Shown piece by piece: positions 44,752-54,257 of a DNA stretch of 64,000 nt (its first letter is position 1; the number at the start of each line of letters is the position of its first letter). This stretch comes from an uncultured Collinsella sp. (GTDB lineage: Bacteria; Actinomycetota; Coriobacteriia; Coriobacteriales; Coriobacteriaceae), in assembly GCA_900541875.1 (NCBI GenBank), contig UQLF01000001.1, forward strand, positions 62,001 to 126,000, in the 5' to 3' direction. The position numbers and the translations under genes are program-made. The notes beneath the pieces were generated by a model that was given only the letters and a program-made list of their open reading frames with translations, ran no database searches and was not told the DNA's origin.

Positions 44752-44895
44752 AGACCTTTGAGGGTGCGGCGAAAAGGGCTTGTTTTGATTGTTTGGGGCA
44801 GGCACGAGGCGCGGAAACGATGTCTGGAGCGACGGAGCGGCCTGGAATTCATCCGTAGAGGTCTTCATTGGCTGCGCCAGGAGTGTCCCTAACTG

Positions 44896-44933
44896 CCGGA
44901 GGGGGTGTCTGCCGTGGCAGACACCCCCTCCGG
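44896..44933. terminator. perfect 18-bp hairpin, possibly the terminator of the acyltransferase gene
   Basis: CCGGAGGGGGTGTCTGCC (44896-44913) and its exact complement (44916-44933) with a 2-base loop. It lies just after the minus-strand stop codon at 44957. No T-run follows in either direction, so it may instead be a repeat. Confidence 0.5.
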
Positions 44934-44956
44934 ATGTGGGAAGTTTGCGCTGCGGG

Positions 44957-47173
44957 CTACTTGTCGGTGCCCAGCTTGTGCGGCTTGAAGGCAAGCGCAT
45001 TGACGAGTGCGTCGGTGGCAGACTTGACGGCTGCCGGCTGCGGATCGTTGACGTGATCCTCGGGATGCACGGGCAGGTCCTTCTTGACTGCATCGTGGAT
45101 CAAGTTGAGGTACTCAGTCACGCCAGTGGTCGATAGATGCGTGCCATCGCCATCGAACAGGTCGTTGCGGTTGGCACTGTATCCGTACCAGTCGATAACG
45201 CGCACGTTCTTGTAGCGCGTAGCGGCGTTGGCGATGGCCTGGTTGGTAGAGCCAACCCACGGCTGCGGGCTGCGCGTGTTCACAAACACCACAATACGCT
45301 TATCTCCTGCATCGGCCATGATGGCGTCGATCTGGTCGTCGGTTACCAAGCCGTTGGTGCCCAGGGCAAAGACCACGATCTTGCCGGCAAGGTTCTGCTG
45401 GATATAGCCCTCAAATGTCGCGCGCCCCGCATCAAACTGGCGGCCCTTTTCGGCATCGATGTGGCTGTGCGGGAACACGCCGTCAAAGGTGTCTACGGCA
45501 CGCAGCGACACGGAGTCGCCGATCATAAGCAGATCGTAGGAGCCATCGGGGAAGCCGTCGTTGTCCTTGTCGGTGTCGTCGGCCGCCTGCTGGTCGGTGG
45601 GCGCGGTGTTCTTGGCTTCCTTGTTCAGAACTTCGGCGCCCTCGCCGCTCAGTGCAGACGTCTCGGGCACAAAGATCAGGCCGCCCAGTGCAACGACCAA
45701 CACGACAGCGCAGGCTGCGCAGACGGGGACGTGCGCGCGTGCCCAGTCGGCGGGCGTGGCGGTGCCGTCGCGGAACTCGGATACGGTGCGCCCAAAGGCG
45801 CCCTTTCTAAACGGCGTCTCGATAAAGCGATAGCAGCACTCTGCCACGGCTACCACCACAAGTACCTGCAAGATATACTGCCACCAGGGCGTGTCGTTGA
45901 TGTTGGCGACCGGGTTCATGAGGAGCAGCAGCGGATAGTGCCACAGGTAGATGCTGTAGGAGCGTTTGCCAATCCATACGAGCGGCTCGGCGGCCAAGGC
46001 TCGTGCGACCATTCCCTGGGGCTGCACGCAGGCCGCGATGACCATGAGCGTGAGGATCGAGCACAGCAGCGTGCCTCCGCGATACTGGAAGGCGGTGTAG
46101 CCGTTGGTGAGCGCGACCATGGCGGCAAGGCCAACCAGACCCACGACGCCCAACACATCGATGGATGCGGGCGAGGACCAAAAACGCACGAGGGCGCTCG
46201 GCTGTGCCGGGGCGGTCTCGGCTGCTTCGTCGGCCTTCTCGTCGGGCTTGCCCTCGGCGTTCTTGCCGTGCTTGGCGGCGCCAGCTAGGCGATTGAGCCC
46301 CAAACGACGAGCGAGACGCACCGGCGCCAGGTCGCGATCGGGGATAAAGGCCATCCAGGCGCCCAGCAGCAGCGAGAACACGCGGGTGTCGGTGCCGTAG
46401 TACACGCGGCTGGGGTCGGCGGCGGGGTTGTAAAGCACCATCATGGCAAGGGCGGATACCGCGGCGAGGCCCAGAACCACGCGGCGCGTGTTGGGCTTGC
46501 TCACATGCATGGATACCATGGCAAACAACAGTGGCGGCCAAATCAGGTAGAACTGTTCCTCGATGGCAAGCGACCAAAAGTGCGTGAGCGGCGAGGGGTC
46601 GCCCAGAGCATTGAAGTACGAGACGTTTTGGGCAATCTGCCACCAGTTGTTGAAGAACAGCAGCGACGGCAGGATGTCGGGGCGCATCTTGGTGAGCATC
46701 ACGTGGTTAAAGATAGTGCACAGCGCGCAGGTTACAAACACTACCGTTACCACGGCGGGGACCAGGCGACGGATGCGGCGAATCCAGAAGCTCTTGAGGT
46801 CGATGCGTCCGGTCTTAGCGACTTCGTTGAGCAGCAAGCGCGTGATCAGATAGCCCGAAAGCACAAAGAAGATCGTGACGCCAAGCAGGCCGCCCTGAGC
46901 CCACGTGAGGTTAAGGTGATAGAGCACCACCGCGACGACGGCGAGCGTACGCAGACCGTCGAGTGCAGGGATGTAGCGGGACTTGGGGCGAGCAGGCGTC
47001 TGCTCCGCGGCGGGAGTGTTGGCGCGGCCCGCGTTGTTGGCAGAAGCGCGATGGGGGCTCGCGGTGCGTCGCGGCTCGTTGGCACGGCGTTCGCCCTTCA
47101 CGCGTTCGTGCGGTGCCGGCTCGTTGCCCGTGCGGCGTCGACCGCGCGAGCCCGATTGCGAGAATTGTTCCAT
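44957..47173 (-). CDS. OatA-like acyltransferase with C-terminal SGNH hydrolase domain
   Basis: A 738-residue integral membrane protein. A basic N-terminal extension precedes an acyltransferase-3 domain with about ten helices (about residues 66-440), including the H-x10-D-type H and R motifs (LDGLRTLAVVAVVLYH; SLAIEEQFYLIWP). An extracellular SGNH domain follows (about 540-738), with GDSVSLRA and DGTHLS as blocks I and V. OatA-type proteins O-acetylate peptidoglycan or other surface polysaccharides. It is separated from the plus-strand ribokinase gene by a divergent gap of 187 bases. Confidence 0.9.
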   Translation of the reverse strand: MEQFSQSGSRGRRRTGNEPAPHERVKGERRANEPRRTASPHRASANNAGRANTPAAEQTPARPKSRYIPALDGLRTLAVVAVVLYHLNLTWAQGGLLGVTIFFVLSGYLITRLLLNEVAKTGRIDLKSFWIRRIRRLVPAVVTVVFVTCALCTIFNHVMLTKMRPDILPSLLFFNNWWQIAQNVSYFNALGDPSPLTHFWSLAIEEQFYLIWPPLLFAMVSMHVSKPNTRRVVLGLAAVSALAMMVLYNPAADPSRVYYGTDTRVFSLLLGAWMAFIPDRDLAPVRLARRLGLNRLAGAAKHGKNAEGKPDEKADEAAETAPAQPSALVRFWSSPASIDVLGVVGLVGLAAMVALTNGYTAFQYRGGTLLCSILTLMVIAACVQPQGMVARALAAEPLVWIGKRSYSIYLWHYPLLLLMNPVANINDTPWWQYILQVLVVVAVAECCYRFIETPFRKGAFGRTVSEFRDGTATPADWARAHVPVCAACAVVLVVALGGLIFVPETSALSGEGAEVLNKEAKNTAPTDQQAADDTDKDNDGFPDGSYDLLMIGDSVSLRAVDTFDGVFPHSHIDAEKGRQFDAGRATFEGYIQQNLAGKIVVFALGTNGLVTDDQIDAIMADAGDKRIVVFVNTRSPQPWVGSTNQAIANAATRYKNVRVIDWYGYSANRNDLFDGDGTHLSTTGVTEYLNLIHDAVKKDLPVHPEDHVNDPQPAAVKSATDALVNALAFKPHKLGTDK

Positions 47174-47360
47174 AAAACATCATCCAATGACGAGAATAAT
47201 CAGCACGCCTTCATTGTAGCTGCCTGCTCCTGTGAATGCTTGCTGCTGGCGCAAGCTCAAGCGCGCGTCCACATCAAAGTGAACTAAAGTTATAGGGGGT
47301 GCGAGAGTGCACAATCGATGGCCGACGGTGGGCATAAGGCCCGCAGATGAGGAGGTTTCC

Positions 47361-48323
47361 ATGGCAGATCGCGGCATCGTTGCGGTGTTCGGCAGCATGA
47401 ACATGGACCTTTCGGTGGCGTGCGAGCGCATACCGCGTGCGGGCGAGACCGTCGGCGGCAGCGGGTTTATCACCAACGCCGGCGGCAAGGGCGCCAATCA
47501 GGCCGTAGCTGCCGCGCGTATGGGCGCGTGCACGCACATGATCGGCGCGGTCGGTCGCGACGCGTTCGGCGCGTCGCTCGTGGTGGGGCTCCAAGACGCC
47601 GGCGTGGACTGTGACTTTGTAGTGCATCGCGATGACGTGGAGACGGGAACGGCGACCATCATTCGCTGCGAGGGCGACAACCGCATCATACTGTCACCGG
47701 GCGCCAACCATGCGCTTGCGGGTGCGGACGTTGCCTGCGCGTTGAGGCGTCTGGTGGCCCATGAGCTCGACGGCGACGCCAGCGAGATTGCCCCGGCTGC
47801 CGGAAGCGTCTTTATCGCCCAGGGTGAATGTGACCTTGCAGCGACGGCCGATGCGCTTGTTTGCGCTCACGAGCTGGGGTTCTATGCGGTCTTTAATCCG
47901 GCGCCTGCTTGTGAGTTGCCTGCGGAGGTCTGGCCTGCGGTCGACTTGGTCTGCCCCAACGAGACCGAGTGCCAGGTGCTGACGGGCATTCTGCCCACGG
48001 ATGATGCGAGTTGCGTCGCCGCGCTCAATGCGCTGCTCGACAAGGGCGCCGGAGCTGCGGTCATCACGCTGGGTGGTGCCGGCTCGGTTACGCTCGGTGA
48101 TGACGGCGAGCTGCTGCGCATGCCGGCGCTTTCGAGCACGGTAGTCGATACCACGGCCGCCGGCGATACGTTTATCGGCGCGTTGGCGGCGGCTCGCCTA
48201 GAGGGCCTGCCGCTCTTTGAGTGCATGGCCGCGGGTGCTCGCGCCTCGGCAGTGACGGTGTCGCGCCTGGGCGCTCAGCAATCGATTCCCACGCGCGCCG
48301 AAGTTGAACATTGGTTTGGTTAA
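47361..48323 (+). CDS. rbsK: ribokinase-like PfkB-family sugar kinase
   Basis: A 320-residue kinase. It starts FGSMNMDLSV, has the GGKGANQA substrate loop (about 40-46), and ends with DTTAAGDTFIGAL (the DTTGAGD motif with one change) near 254-266. This matches ribokinase, which phosphorylates D-ribose released by the nucleoside hydrolase encoded next. RBS GAGGAGG precedes the ATG at 47361. Confidence 0.88.
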   Translation: MADRGIVAVFGSMNMDLSVACERIPRAGETVGGSGFITNAGGKGANQAVAAARMGACTHMIGAVGRDAFGASLVVGLQDAGVDCDFVVHRDDVETGTATIIRCEGDNRIILSPGANHALAGADVACALRRLVAHELDGDASEIAPAAGSVFIAQGECDLAATADALVCAHELGFYAVFNPAPACELPAEVWPAVDLVCPNETECQVLTGILPTDDASCVAALNALLDKGAGAAVITLGGAGSVTLGDDGELLRMPALSSTVVDTTAAGDTFIGALAAARLEGLPLFECMAAGARASAVTVSRLGAQQSIPTRAEVEHWFG

Positions 48324-48353
48324 ACGATAAAGACGGAGAAGCGGAGTAGAACA

Positions 48354-49328
48354 ATGGCAATCAAGAAGCTGATCCTTGATCTGGATATGGGTGTGGACGA
48401 TGCGATGGCGCTGGCCTATGCCATCGCGAGCCCCGAGGTGGAGCTCGTGGGCATCACCACGTGCTTTGGCAACGTACGCGTCGAGCAATCGGCGCACAAC
48501 TGCCTGGCGGTGCTCGATCTGCTGGGTCGCCCCGAGGTTCCGGTGTACCTGGGTGCCGACCGTCCTCTGCAGGCGACTGAGCCCTATACGCCGCCGGCGT
48601 CCACCGCGCTCATTCACGGCAAGAACGGCATCGGCGGCGCGAGCGTGCCCGCGTCGCCCTACGAGCCGGTGGGGGCGACCTCGGCTGACGGCAACGCTGC
48701 GGTCGATTATCTGATCGATGCCGCGCGCACCTATGGTCCCGATCTGGTCTACGTGGCGACTGGCCCGCTCTCCAACCTGGCGCTCGCCCTGGAGCGCGAT
48801 GCGGCGGCGATGATGTCCATCGGCCGCGTGGTCGTGATGGGCGGCGCCCTTACCGTGCCCGGCAACGTGAGCGCGGGCGCCGAGGCCAATATGGCGAGCG
48901 ACCCCGAGGCAGCCGACGCGGTGCTGCGCTCGGGCCGTAAGCTCACCATGGTGGGTCTGGACGTGACGCATCGCGTGGTGCTCACACGCCGCGACATTGC
49001 CGGCTGGACGGGCTCGGGCACCATGGCGGGCTGCGCATTTGCGAGCATGGTCGAGCACTACATTGGCTCGTACGAGATGAACGCACCCTACCTGGGTGGT
49101 TGTGCGCTGCACGATCCGCTGGCCGTTGCCGTGGCGATCGACCCCACGCTCGTAGGTGCGCTCGGCTGCAACCTGCGTGTTGATCTGCTGGGCGAGTACC
49201 GCGGTCGCACCATCTGCGATGAGCGCCGCCTGTCCGATCCGGACAAGAGCACGCTTGTGGCACTGACCGTGGATGCTCCGCGCTTCCTGTCCGAGTTCAA
49301 GACGCGTATGGCCCGCGTCCTGGGCTAA
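48354..49328 (+). CDS. inosine/uridine-preferring nucleoside hydrolase
   Basis: A 324-residue IU-nucleoside hydrolase. The N-terminal calcium site DLDMGVDDAMA matches DTDPGIDDAxA of the family. It also has MGGALTVPGNV and the C-terminal HDPLAVAVA. It releases ribose from ribonucleosides, and the kinase upstream would trap it as ribose-5-phosphate. The spacing (30 bases) suggests one operon. Base preference cannot be told. Confidence 0.88.
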   Translation: MAIKKLILDLDMGVDDAMALAYAIASPEVELVGITTCFGNVRVEQSAHNCLAVLDLLGRPEVPVYLGADRPLQATEPYTPPASTALIHGKNGIGGASVPASPYEPVGATSADGNAAVDYLIDAARTYGPDLVYVATGPLSNLALALERDAAAMMSIGRVVVMGGALTVPGNVSAGAEANMASDPEAADAVLRSGRKLTMVGLDVTHRVVLTRRDIAGWTGSGTMAGCAFASMVEHYIGSYEMNAPYLGGCALHDPLAVAVAIDPTLVGALGCNLRVDLLGEYRGRTICDERRLSDPDKSTLVALTVDAPRFLSEFKTRMARVLG

Positions 49329-49336
49329 GTTGTCTT

Positions 49337-49408
49337 TTTGGGACGGGGCTTTTTTGACTGGTATGATTGGTGCGACCATTCGAACCAGCTAAAAGAGCCC
49401 GTCCCAAA
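49337..49408. repeat. imperfect inverted repeat between nucleoside hydrolase and luxS
   Basis: TTTGGGACGGG at the left is complementary to CCCGTCCCAAA at the right, with continued partial pairing to about 26 bases. The left arm includes GGGGCTTTTTT, so it could work as a terminator for the upstream gene. Confidence 0.55.
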
Positions 49409-49430
49409 TTGACTACCGAGAGGATCTGCC

Positions 49431-49919
49431 ATGGAGCGCATTGCGAGCTTTTCCGTTGACCATCTGTTGCTTGAGCCCGGCGTGTATGTGAGCCGCATCG
49501 ACCGCGATCCGGCGACCGGGGCCGCCGTCACCACCTTTGACCTGCGCCTGACCACGCCCAACAAGGAGCCGGTCATGAACACGGCCGAGTGCCACACCAT
49601 CGAGCACCTGGGCGCGACGTTCCTTCGCAATCATGCCGAGTGGTCGGGCCGCATTGTCTACTTTGGCCCCATGGGCTGCCGCACGGGCTTTTACCTCGTC
49701 GTATTTGGCGAGGTGACGAGCGAGGAGATCCTGCCGCTCGTGCGTGAGCTGTTCGAGTTTGTCGCCGACTTTGAGGGCGATGTCCCCGGTGCCGCTCCCG
49801 AGGAGTGCGGCAACTACCTGGACCAGAACCTTCCCATGGCCAACTGGCTTGCGCGCCGCTACCTCGACCGCGACCTGGCCGATATCGACGAGAAGCACCT
49901 GCACTATCAGCAGGCATAA
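49431..49919 (+). CDS. luxS: S-ribosylhomocysteine lyase
   Basis: A 162-residue LuxS with the metal-binding HTIEHL (His at about 55 and 59), GPMGCRTGFY with the catalytic cysteine (about 85) and ECGNYLDQNL with the third metal ligand. It converts S-ribosylhomocysteine to homocysteine and the autoinducer-2 precursor. It has its own terminator. It starts after GAGAGGATCTGCC. Confidence 0.95.
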   Translation: MERIASFSVDHLLLEPGVYVSRIDRDPATGAAVTTFDLRLTTPNKEPVMNTAECHTIEHLGATFLRNHAEWSGRIVYFGPMGCRTGFYLVVFGEVTSEEILPLVRELFEFVADFEGDVPGAAPEECGNYLDQNLPMANWLARRYLDRDLADIDEKHLHYQQA

Positions 49920-49946
49920 GGGCTTTATCGTCCAAAACGCGCGCAT

Positions 49947-49979
49947 TGGGCGCCTTCGCTTATGCGGGGGCGCCTTTTT
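49947..49979 (+). terminator. rho-independent terminator
   Basis: GGGCGCC-type arms around a 13-base loop, ending in CTTTTTG. Confidence 0.7.
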
Positions 49980-50028
49980 GTTGATTGGTCGGGGCGAGCG
50001 TTCAAAATCGCTCATGTTTGTTCTAGAA

Positions 50029-50054
50029 TGTTCGTATAGTCACATTTACGAACA
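50029..50054. promoter_or_regulatory. operator-like palindrome TGTTCGTA/TACGAACA over the -10
   Basis: Perfect 8-bp inverted arms (50029-50036 and 50047-50054) that overlap TATAGT (50035-50040) and end next to the ribosome site of the DUF4867 gene. A repressor site is inferred. Confidence 0.5.
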
Positions 50055-50063
50055 GGAGTGAAC

Positions 50064-50708
50064 ATGCATATCTACTCTGTCAACGATCCCGAGTTCAAAT
50101 CCTATGGCAACGTTTGGGATAACGTTTCGTCCGAGCTCACGTCGCCCGTGCTCGAGGCGCTCTCTGCCACGCCCATTCCCGAGGGCAGCAAGTACGTAGC
50201 AAGCGCGCCGGAGCTCGAGGACGTCAAGGATGCCGACAAGCTTGGCTTTCTCATGTTTGGTGGCCGTCCCTTCCAGCTCGGCTGGTGCAACGGCCACAAC
50301 ACGCGTCTCAACTGCCTGGAGTATCACCGTGCCAGCGAGTTCAACTTGGGCGCGCGCGACTTTATCCTGCTCGTGGCGCATCGCTGGGAGATCGAGGACG
50401 GCAAACTCGACACCGCGTGTGTCAAGGCGTTCCGCGTGCCGGCCGGCAAGGTTGTCGAGGTTTTCAACACCACGCTTCACTACACGCCGTGCATGGTCGA
50501 CGAAGGCGGCTTCCAGGTGATGGTGGCGCTGCCCGCTGGCACCAATGGTCCGCGCCCCGAGGCTGCGGCCAACATGCCTACCGCCGGTGACAGCTACTGC
50601 TACTGGAAGGCCGACAAGTGGGTTCTCTGCCACGCCGACAGCCCCAAGGCTGCCGAGAGCGGCTACGTAGGTCTCATCGGCAAAAATATCGACATCACCG
50701 TGGACTAG
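50064..50708 (+). CDS. DUF4867 family protein
   Basis: A 214-residue protein of the DUF4867 family. It has cupin-like stretches (VPAGKVVEVFNTTLHYTPC) and no signal peptide. DUF4867 members are often found near sugar isomerases and are thought to act on sugar or sugar phosphate. ATG at 50064 is preceded by CAGGAG. It stands alone, and its promoter carries a perfect palindrome. Confidence 0.75.
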   Translation: MHIYSVNDPEFKSYGNVWDNVSSELTSPVLEALSATPIPEGSKYVASAPELEDVKDADKLGFLMFGGRPFQLGWCNGHNTRLNCLEYHRASEFNLGARDFILLVAHRWEIEDGKLDTACVKAFRVPAGKVVEVFNTTLHYTPCMVDEGGFQVMVALPAGTNGPRPEAAANMPTAGDSYCYWKADKWVLCHADSPKAAESGYVGLIGKNIDITVD

Positions 50709-50713
50709 CGCAT

Positions 50714-50764
50714 CGCCCCAAACCACCACAAAGGTGCCTGTCTCCTTTGCGGTGGTTTGGGGCG
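50714..50764. repeat. long hairpin, 21-bp arms
   Basis: Arms 50714-50734 and 50744-50764 pair with a single mismatch and a 9-base loop. No T-run follows. It may be a member of a repeat family. Confidence 0.55.
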
Positions 50765-50877
50765 GGCGGATATCGGGAAGTGCCAGACGGGGGAGGCTGC
50801 CGGGCGCCTTGCCGTCTGCGGATTTTGGGACATGCGGCCCGCTTTTTCGACCCATCTGTCGGTACACTAAAAGCACT

Positions 50878-52761
50878 ATGGGTACCCGCGAGCGACATAT
50901 CGGCCACGCGGCCGCCCGGACCGCGCCGGTTGCGGATCCCAGGGGCGGCAGGCTCTTCGCCATGCCGCGATTCCTTGTTGGCATAACGCATCAGGTGTAC
51001 CGTCACCGCGTCTTTGCTATCGCCGGTGCCATCACCGCGCTGTTCCTCGTGCTTTTGGCAGTCTTGCCGGCGCTGTTCGCCTTCGACCCCAAACTTTCTA
51101 ACGCCGTGCCCGCCTATAGCGAGGTGTCCGAAGAGGTCGTGGATGCGCTCGTCCATTCGAGCTCTCTCCCGCTGCTTGTCGCCGCAATTGTATTTTCAAT
51201 TTGGGGCGTATCGGTCTATCTGCGCTGTTTGGACTATGTGTTGCGCCGCCGCCTTGTTGCCATCGCCACCATCTGCGCCCTGTGGATGATCGAAGTCATT
51301 CTCAAGTACAAGTCGTTCACGCCGTTCTATGCCACCGTGCTGTGGTACCTGTACTACGTGCCCATGACGCTCATTCCGCTGCTCTACCAGTTGTGTGGTT
51401 TGCGCCTTGCGGGTCTGGAGCAACACCGCCTGGGTCGCCGCTACTGCGCTGCGCTGTGGATTGTGGCCATCCTGCTTATCGGATTTGTGCTCACCAACGA
51501 TTTTCACCAGCAGGTCTTCCACTTTGACCGTACAAGCGACACCTGGAGCAACGATTACACGTACGGCTGGGGTTATTTTGCCGTCCTCGTGTGGACGGCC
51601 TTTAACTTTGTGGCCTTTTTTATCCTGGTGGGCCGGTCCTCGTCCTTTCGCATCCAACGTTTCTCGGGCACGGCGGCGCTCGTGCTGCTGGGCGGCGCGT
51701 TCTTTGCCATCTCATATGCGTTGCGCGTGCCCTGGGCATGGAGACTCAACTTCTCGCTCATCTATTGCGTTCTGTGCGTGGTGGCGATGGAAATCTGTCT
51801 CGATTGCGGTGTCATTCCGTCATATCACGACATCGCCGGCATTTTCGACACCTTGCCGCTTGACCTCAAAGTTCTAACGCGCGACCTGCAGGAAGTCTAT
51901 GCCACGCCGGCGTCAAAGCCAATGCCGGTAGGCGTGCGCGAGGAGTTGCGGACCCAGGCGCACGGCCGCGCCCATGCCTTTGCCGTGGCGTCCGATCCCG
52001 ATGTGATGTACCGTGCCTTTCCACTGCTGGGCGGATCGGCCCTGCTTGCCCAAGACGTGTCGGATCTCAACGAGCTTAACCGTGAACTGGCACATCGTCG
52101 CATGGAGCTGCAGCGTCAAAACGAGCTGCTCGCCGCCGACTACGACCTTAAGACGCACCTGGCAGACCAAGAGGCCGAGACCTTGCTGGTCCAAGACGTG
52201 GACCAGGCGCTTGCCCGCGCGCTCGAAGGGATGTACGACCTGCTGAGCTCGCTACCGCCGTTGACCGATGAATCGTCTTCGCACGAGCGTTACCGCATGC
52301 TGCAGCGCGCCAAGATGCTCGTCGCCTATTGCAAGCGCAAAGGGTCGCTCACGTTGGCACAGCACGGGGAGAGCGGTTTTGATCGCGACCGCATTCAGCT
52401 CATTGCCAACGAGCTCACAAGCGACCTGCGCACCATCGATATCGATTGCGCCTCGATTATCGCCATACGGCGCCCGATGCACGCCAGTACGGTAAGCGCC
52501 CTGTACGACTGCGTGTATGACTTTGCGTTTTTTGCCTACACCACCGACCATCCGGCGCTTATGTATCACTTGGGCGATCATGACCGATGCAGTGTCGAGC
52601 TGCGTGCCGCGCTTTTTTCCAACGATGATGCAGATCTTTCGCAGACGCCCGCTGCGCAAGAGCTCGAAAGCGCTCTGCAAGGGCGCAACGTGGCATACCG
52701 CCTTGAGGGCGAGCCCGGCCAGCTGCGCATGATCGTCTTGATGCCGAGGGCGGGTGAGTGA
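50878..52761 (+). CDS. membrane sensor protein, 7TM-type N-terminus with coiled coil, kinase-like C-terminus
   Basis: A 627-residue protein. The N-terminal 330 residues contain about eight hydrophobic helices, followed by CGVIPSYHDIAGIF, which resembles the 7TM region of some histidine kinases. Then comes a coiled coil (LNRELAHRRMELQRQNELL) and a region with repeated helices. No classical phospho-His or HATPase motif is recognised, so it may be a kinase accessory or pseudokinase. It is followed four bases later by a true kinase. The TACACT -10 (50862) leaves a short leader. A second ATG at 50959 is possible. Confidence 0.6.
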   Translation: MGTRERHIGHAAARTAPVADPRGGRLFAMPRFLVGITHQVYRHRVFAIAGAITALFLVLLAVLPALFAFDPKLSNAVPAYSEVSEEVVDALVHSSSLPLLVAAIVFSIWGVSVYLRCLDYVLRRRLVAIATICALWMIEVILKYKSFTPFYATVLWYLYYVPMTLIPLLYQLCGLRLAGLEQHRLGRRYCAALWIVAILLIGFVLTNDFHQQVFHFDRTSDTWSNDYTYGWGYFAVLVWTAFNFVAFFILVGRSSSFRIQRFSGTAALVLLGGAFFAISYALRVPWAWRLNFSLIYCVLCVVAMEICLDCGVIPSYHDIAGIFDTLPLDLKVLTRDLQEVYATPASKPMPVGVREELRTQAHGRAHAFAVASDPDVMYRAFPLLGGSALLAQDVSDLNELNRELAHRRMELQRQNELLAADYDLKTHLADQEAETLLVQDVDQALARALEGMYDLLSSLPPLTDESSSHERYRMLQRAKMLVAYCKRKGSLTLAQHGESGFDRDRIQLIANELTSDLRTIDIDCASIIAIRRPMHASTVSALYDCVYDFAFFAYTTDHPALMYHLGDHDRCSVELRAALFSNDDADLSQTPAAQELESALQGRNVAYRLEGEPGQLRMIVLMPRAGE

Positions 52762-52763
52762 CG

Positions 52764-54257
52764 ATGCAGATTTCGCTCATTCTTCCCCAAATCGTTGCGC
52801 TCGATGTTGTCTTTGCCCTGGCTGCGTGTCTGCAGACGATCCACGTTCCGCTCATCGCATCGCGCCGCTCGTCCTATAACCGTAAGGTGATTTGTGCCTA
52901 CGAGGCGAGCCTTGTGCTTCACCTAGTTATTTCGGCGCTCATCTTGTTCGCGTCGTCTGGCTCATATCTGGTGGCGCCGCTTGACGTTTGCGCCAGGGCA
53001 ATGGACGGAGCGTTGTGGCTCAATGCCGTGATCTTTGCCTACGGCATGGTGCTTATGGTGCACTATCGTCGCCCCGTCATGCTGGCCGAACTGTTGCTCG
53101 TTGCCGCCGTGACACCGCCGGTGGTGCTTGCCATGGGCTCGGCGTGGACCACGGTCCTTATCGCAGAGGGAGCGTTTTTCCTGTTCCGCTCCATTGCAGC
53201 GCTCTTGATGGATGTCCGCAACCGCCAGGAGGATATCACCGCGTTCTCGACGATCGAAACCATCAACGTGATTCCCGTGGGCATCCTGTATCTGGACCCG
53301 AGGGGCCGTCCGCTGCTCATGAACCGCTGCATGCGAAAAAACCTGGTGGAGCTTCATATGCCCACCGACCTAGGTGATATGAGCGGTACATGGAACGACC
53401 TGCGCAAACTCAGCATGCAAATGCCCGAAAGCAGCCAGAACCGCGTGCGGATTAATCTGGACCGCTTTGGTGAGGCGCGGGCGGTGGTCGAGGTTTCTCC
53501 CGCCGAGATTCGCTTGTTTGTGCACGATGACGTTATGGTTTCGGGCCGCCTCTTCGAGCGCATTATCGGCCTGGATGTAACAGAGTATGCGCATGCTCAT
53601 GATCGCCTGGCGCAAGCCAGCCACCTGCTTGAGCTTGCGGGCCAAGAGCTCCAAGCCCAGATCGAAGAAGTCAAAAAAGTTGCTGACAATGCGGCCTATC
53701 TGCGTATGCGCGCTCGCGTGCACGACGTGATCGGGCAGCGCCTGTCCATCCTTCATCGTTATCTGGAGGAGGGGCGCCTGGATGACGAGTCACTCGAGCA
53801 GATCGACCCGCTGCTGCGCTCAATCGCTGCCGATCTGCGCAGCGGGGGCGACACCGAACCGGCAGAGCAACTGGGAGATATCGTCCATGCCTTTGGCCTG
53901 GTGAGTGTGCAGATCGATGTTGAGGGTGCGCTGCCTGAGGACGCGCGTGTCGCCGCCGCATTTTTGCAGATTATCCGCGAGGCCTCGACCAATGCCACCA
54001 AGCATGCACAGGCGCATCGGGTCCACGTGCGTCTGTGGCAGGAGACGTCGGAAGACGGTGCTGTTGCGCGGATGACCGTTTCTAACGACGGCGCGCCTGC
54101 ACCCGTATCGTATCGCGAGGGAACGGGTATCCCAGGTATGAGGCATGTCGCACAGAATCTGGGCGGCAGCCTGGAAGTCCACACCGCCCCGCCCTTCACG
54201 CTTACGGTGTCCATCCCGCTCGCCTCCAACGCCACGGTCCAAAGGAGAAGTTCATGA
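52764..54257 (+). CDS. sensor histidine kinase (NarX/LiaS-like)
   Basis: A 497-residue kinase. About six N-terminal helices (residues 5-150), a PAS-like region and a DHp helix with RARVHDVIGQRLSIL (His at about 318) precede an HATPase_c domain with IREASTNATKHA and GTGIPGMRHV. It pairs with the LuxR-type regulator encoded next, whose start overlaps by four bases. The ATG at 52764 was preferred to the GTG at 52758. Confidence 0.85.
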   Translation: MQISLILPQIVALDVVFALAACLQTIHVPLIASRRSSYNRKVICAYEASLVLHLVISALILFASSGSYLVAPLDVCARAMDGALWLNAVIFAYGMVLMVHYRRPVMLAELLLVAAVTPPVVLAMGSAWTTVLIAEGAFFLFRSIAALLMDVRNRQEDITAFSTIETINVIPVGILYLDPRGRPLLMNRCMRKNLVELHMPTDLGDMSGTWNDLRKLSMQMPESSQNRVRINLDRFGEARAVVEVSPAEIRLFVHDDVMVSGRLFERIIGLDVTEYAHAHDRLAQASHLLELAGQELQAQIEEVKKVADNAAYLRMRARVHDVIGQRLSILHRYLEEGRLDDESLEQIDPLLRSIAADLRSGGDTEPAEQLGDIVHAFGLVSVQIDVEGALPEDARVAAAFLQIIREASTNATKHAQAHRVHVRLWQETSEDGAVARMTVSNDGAPAPVSYREGTGIPGMRHVAQNLGGSLEVHTAPPFTLTVSIPLASNATVQRRSS

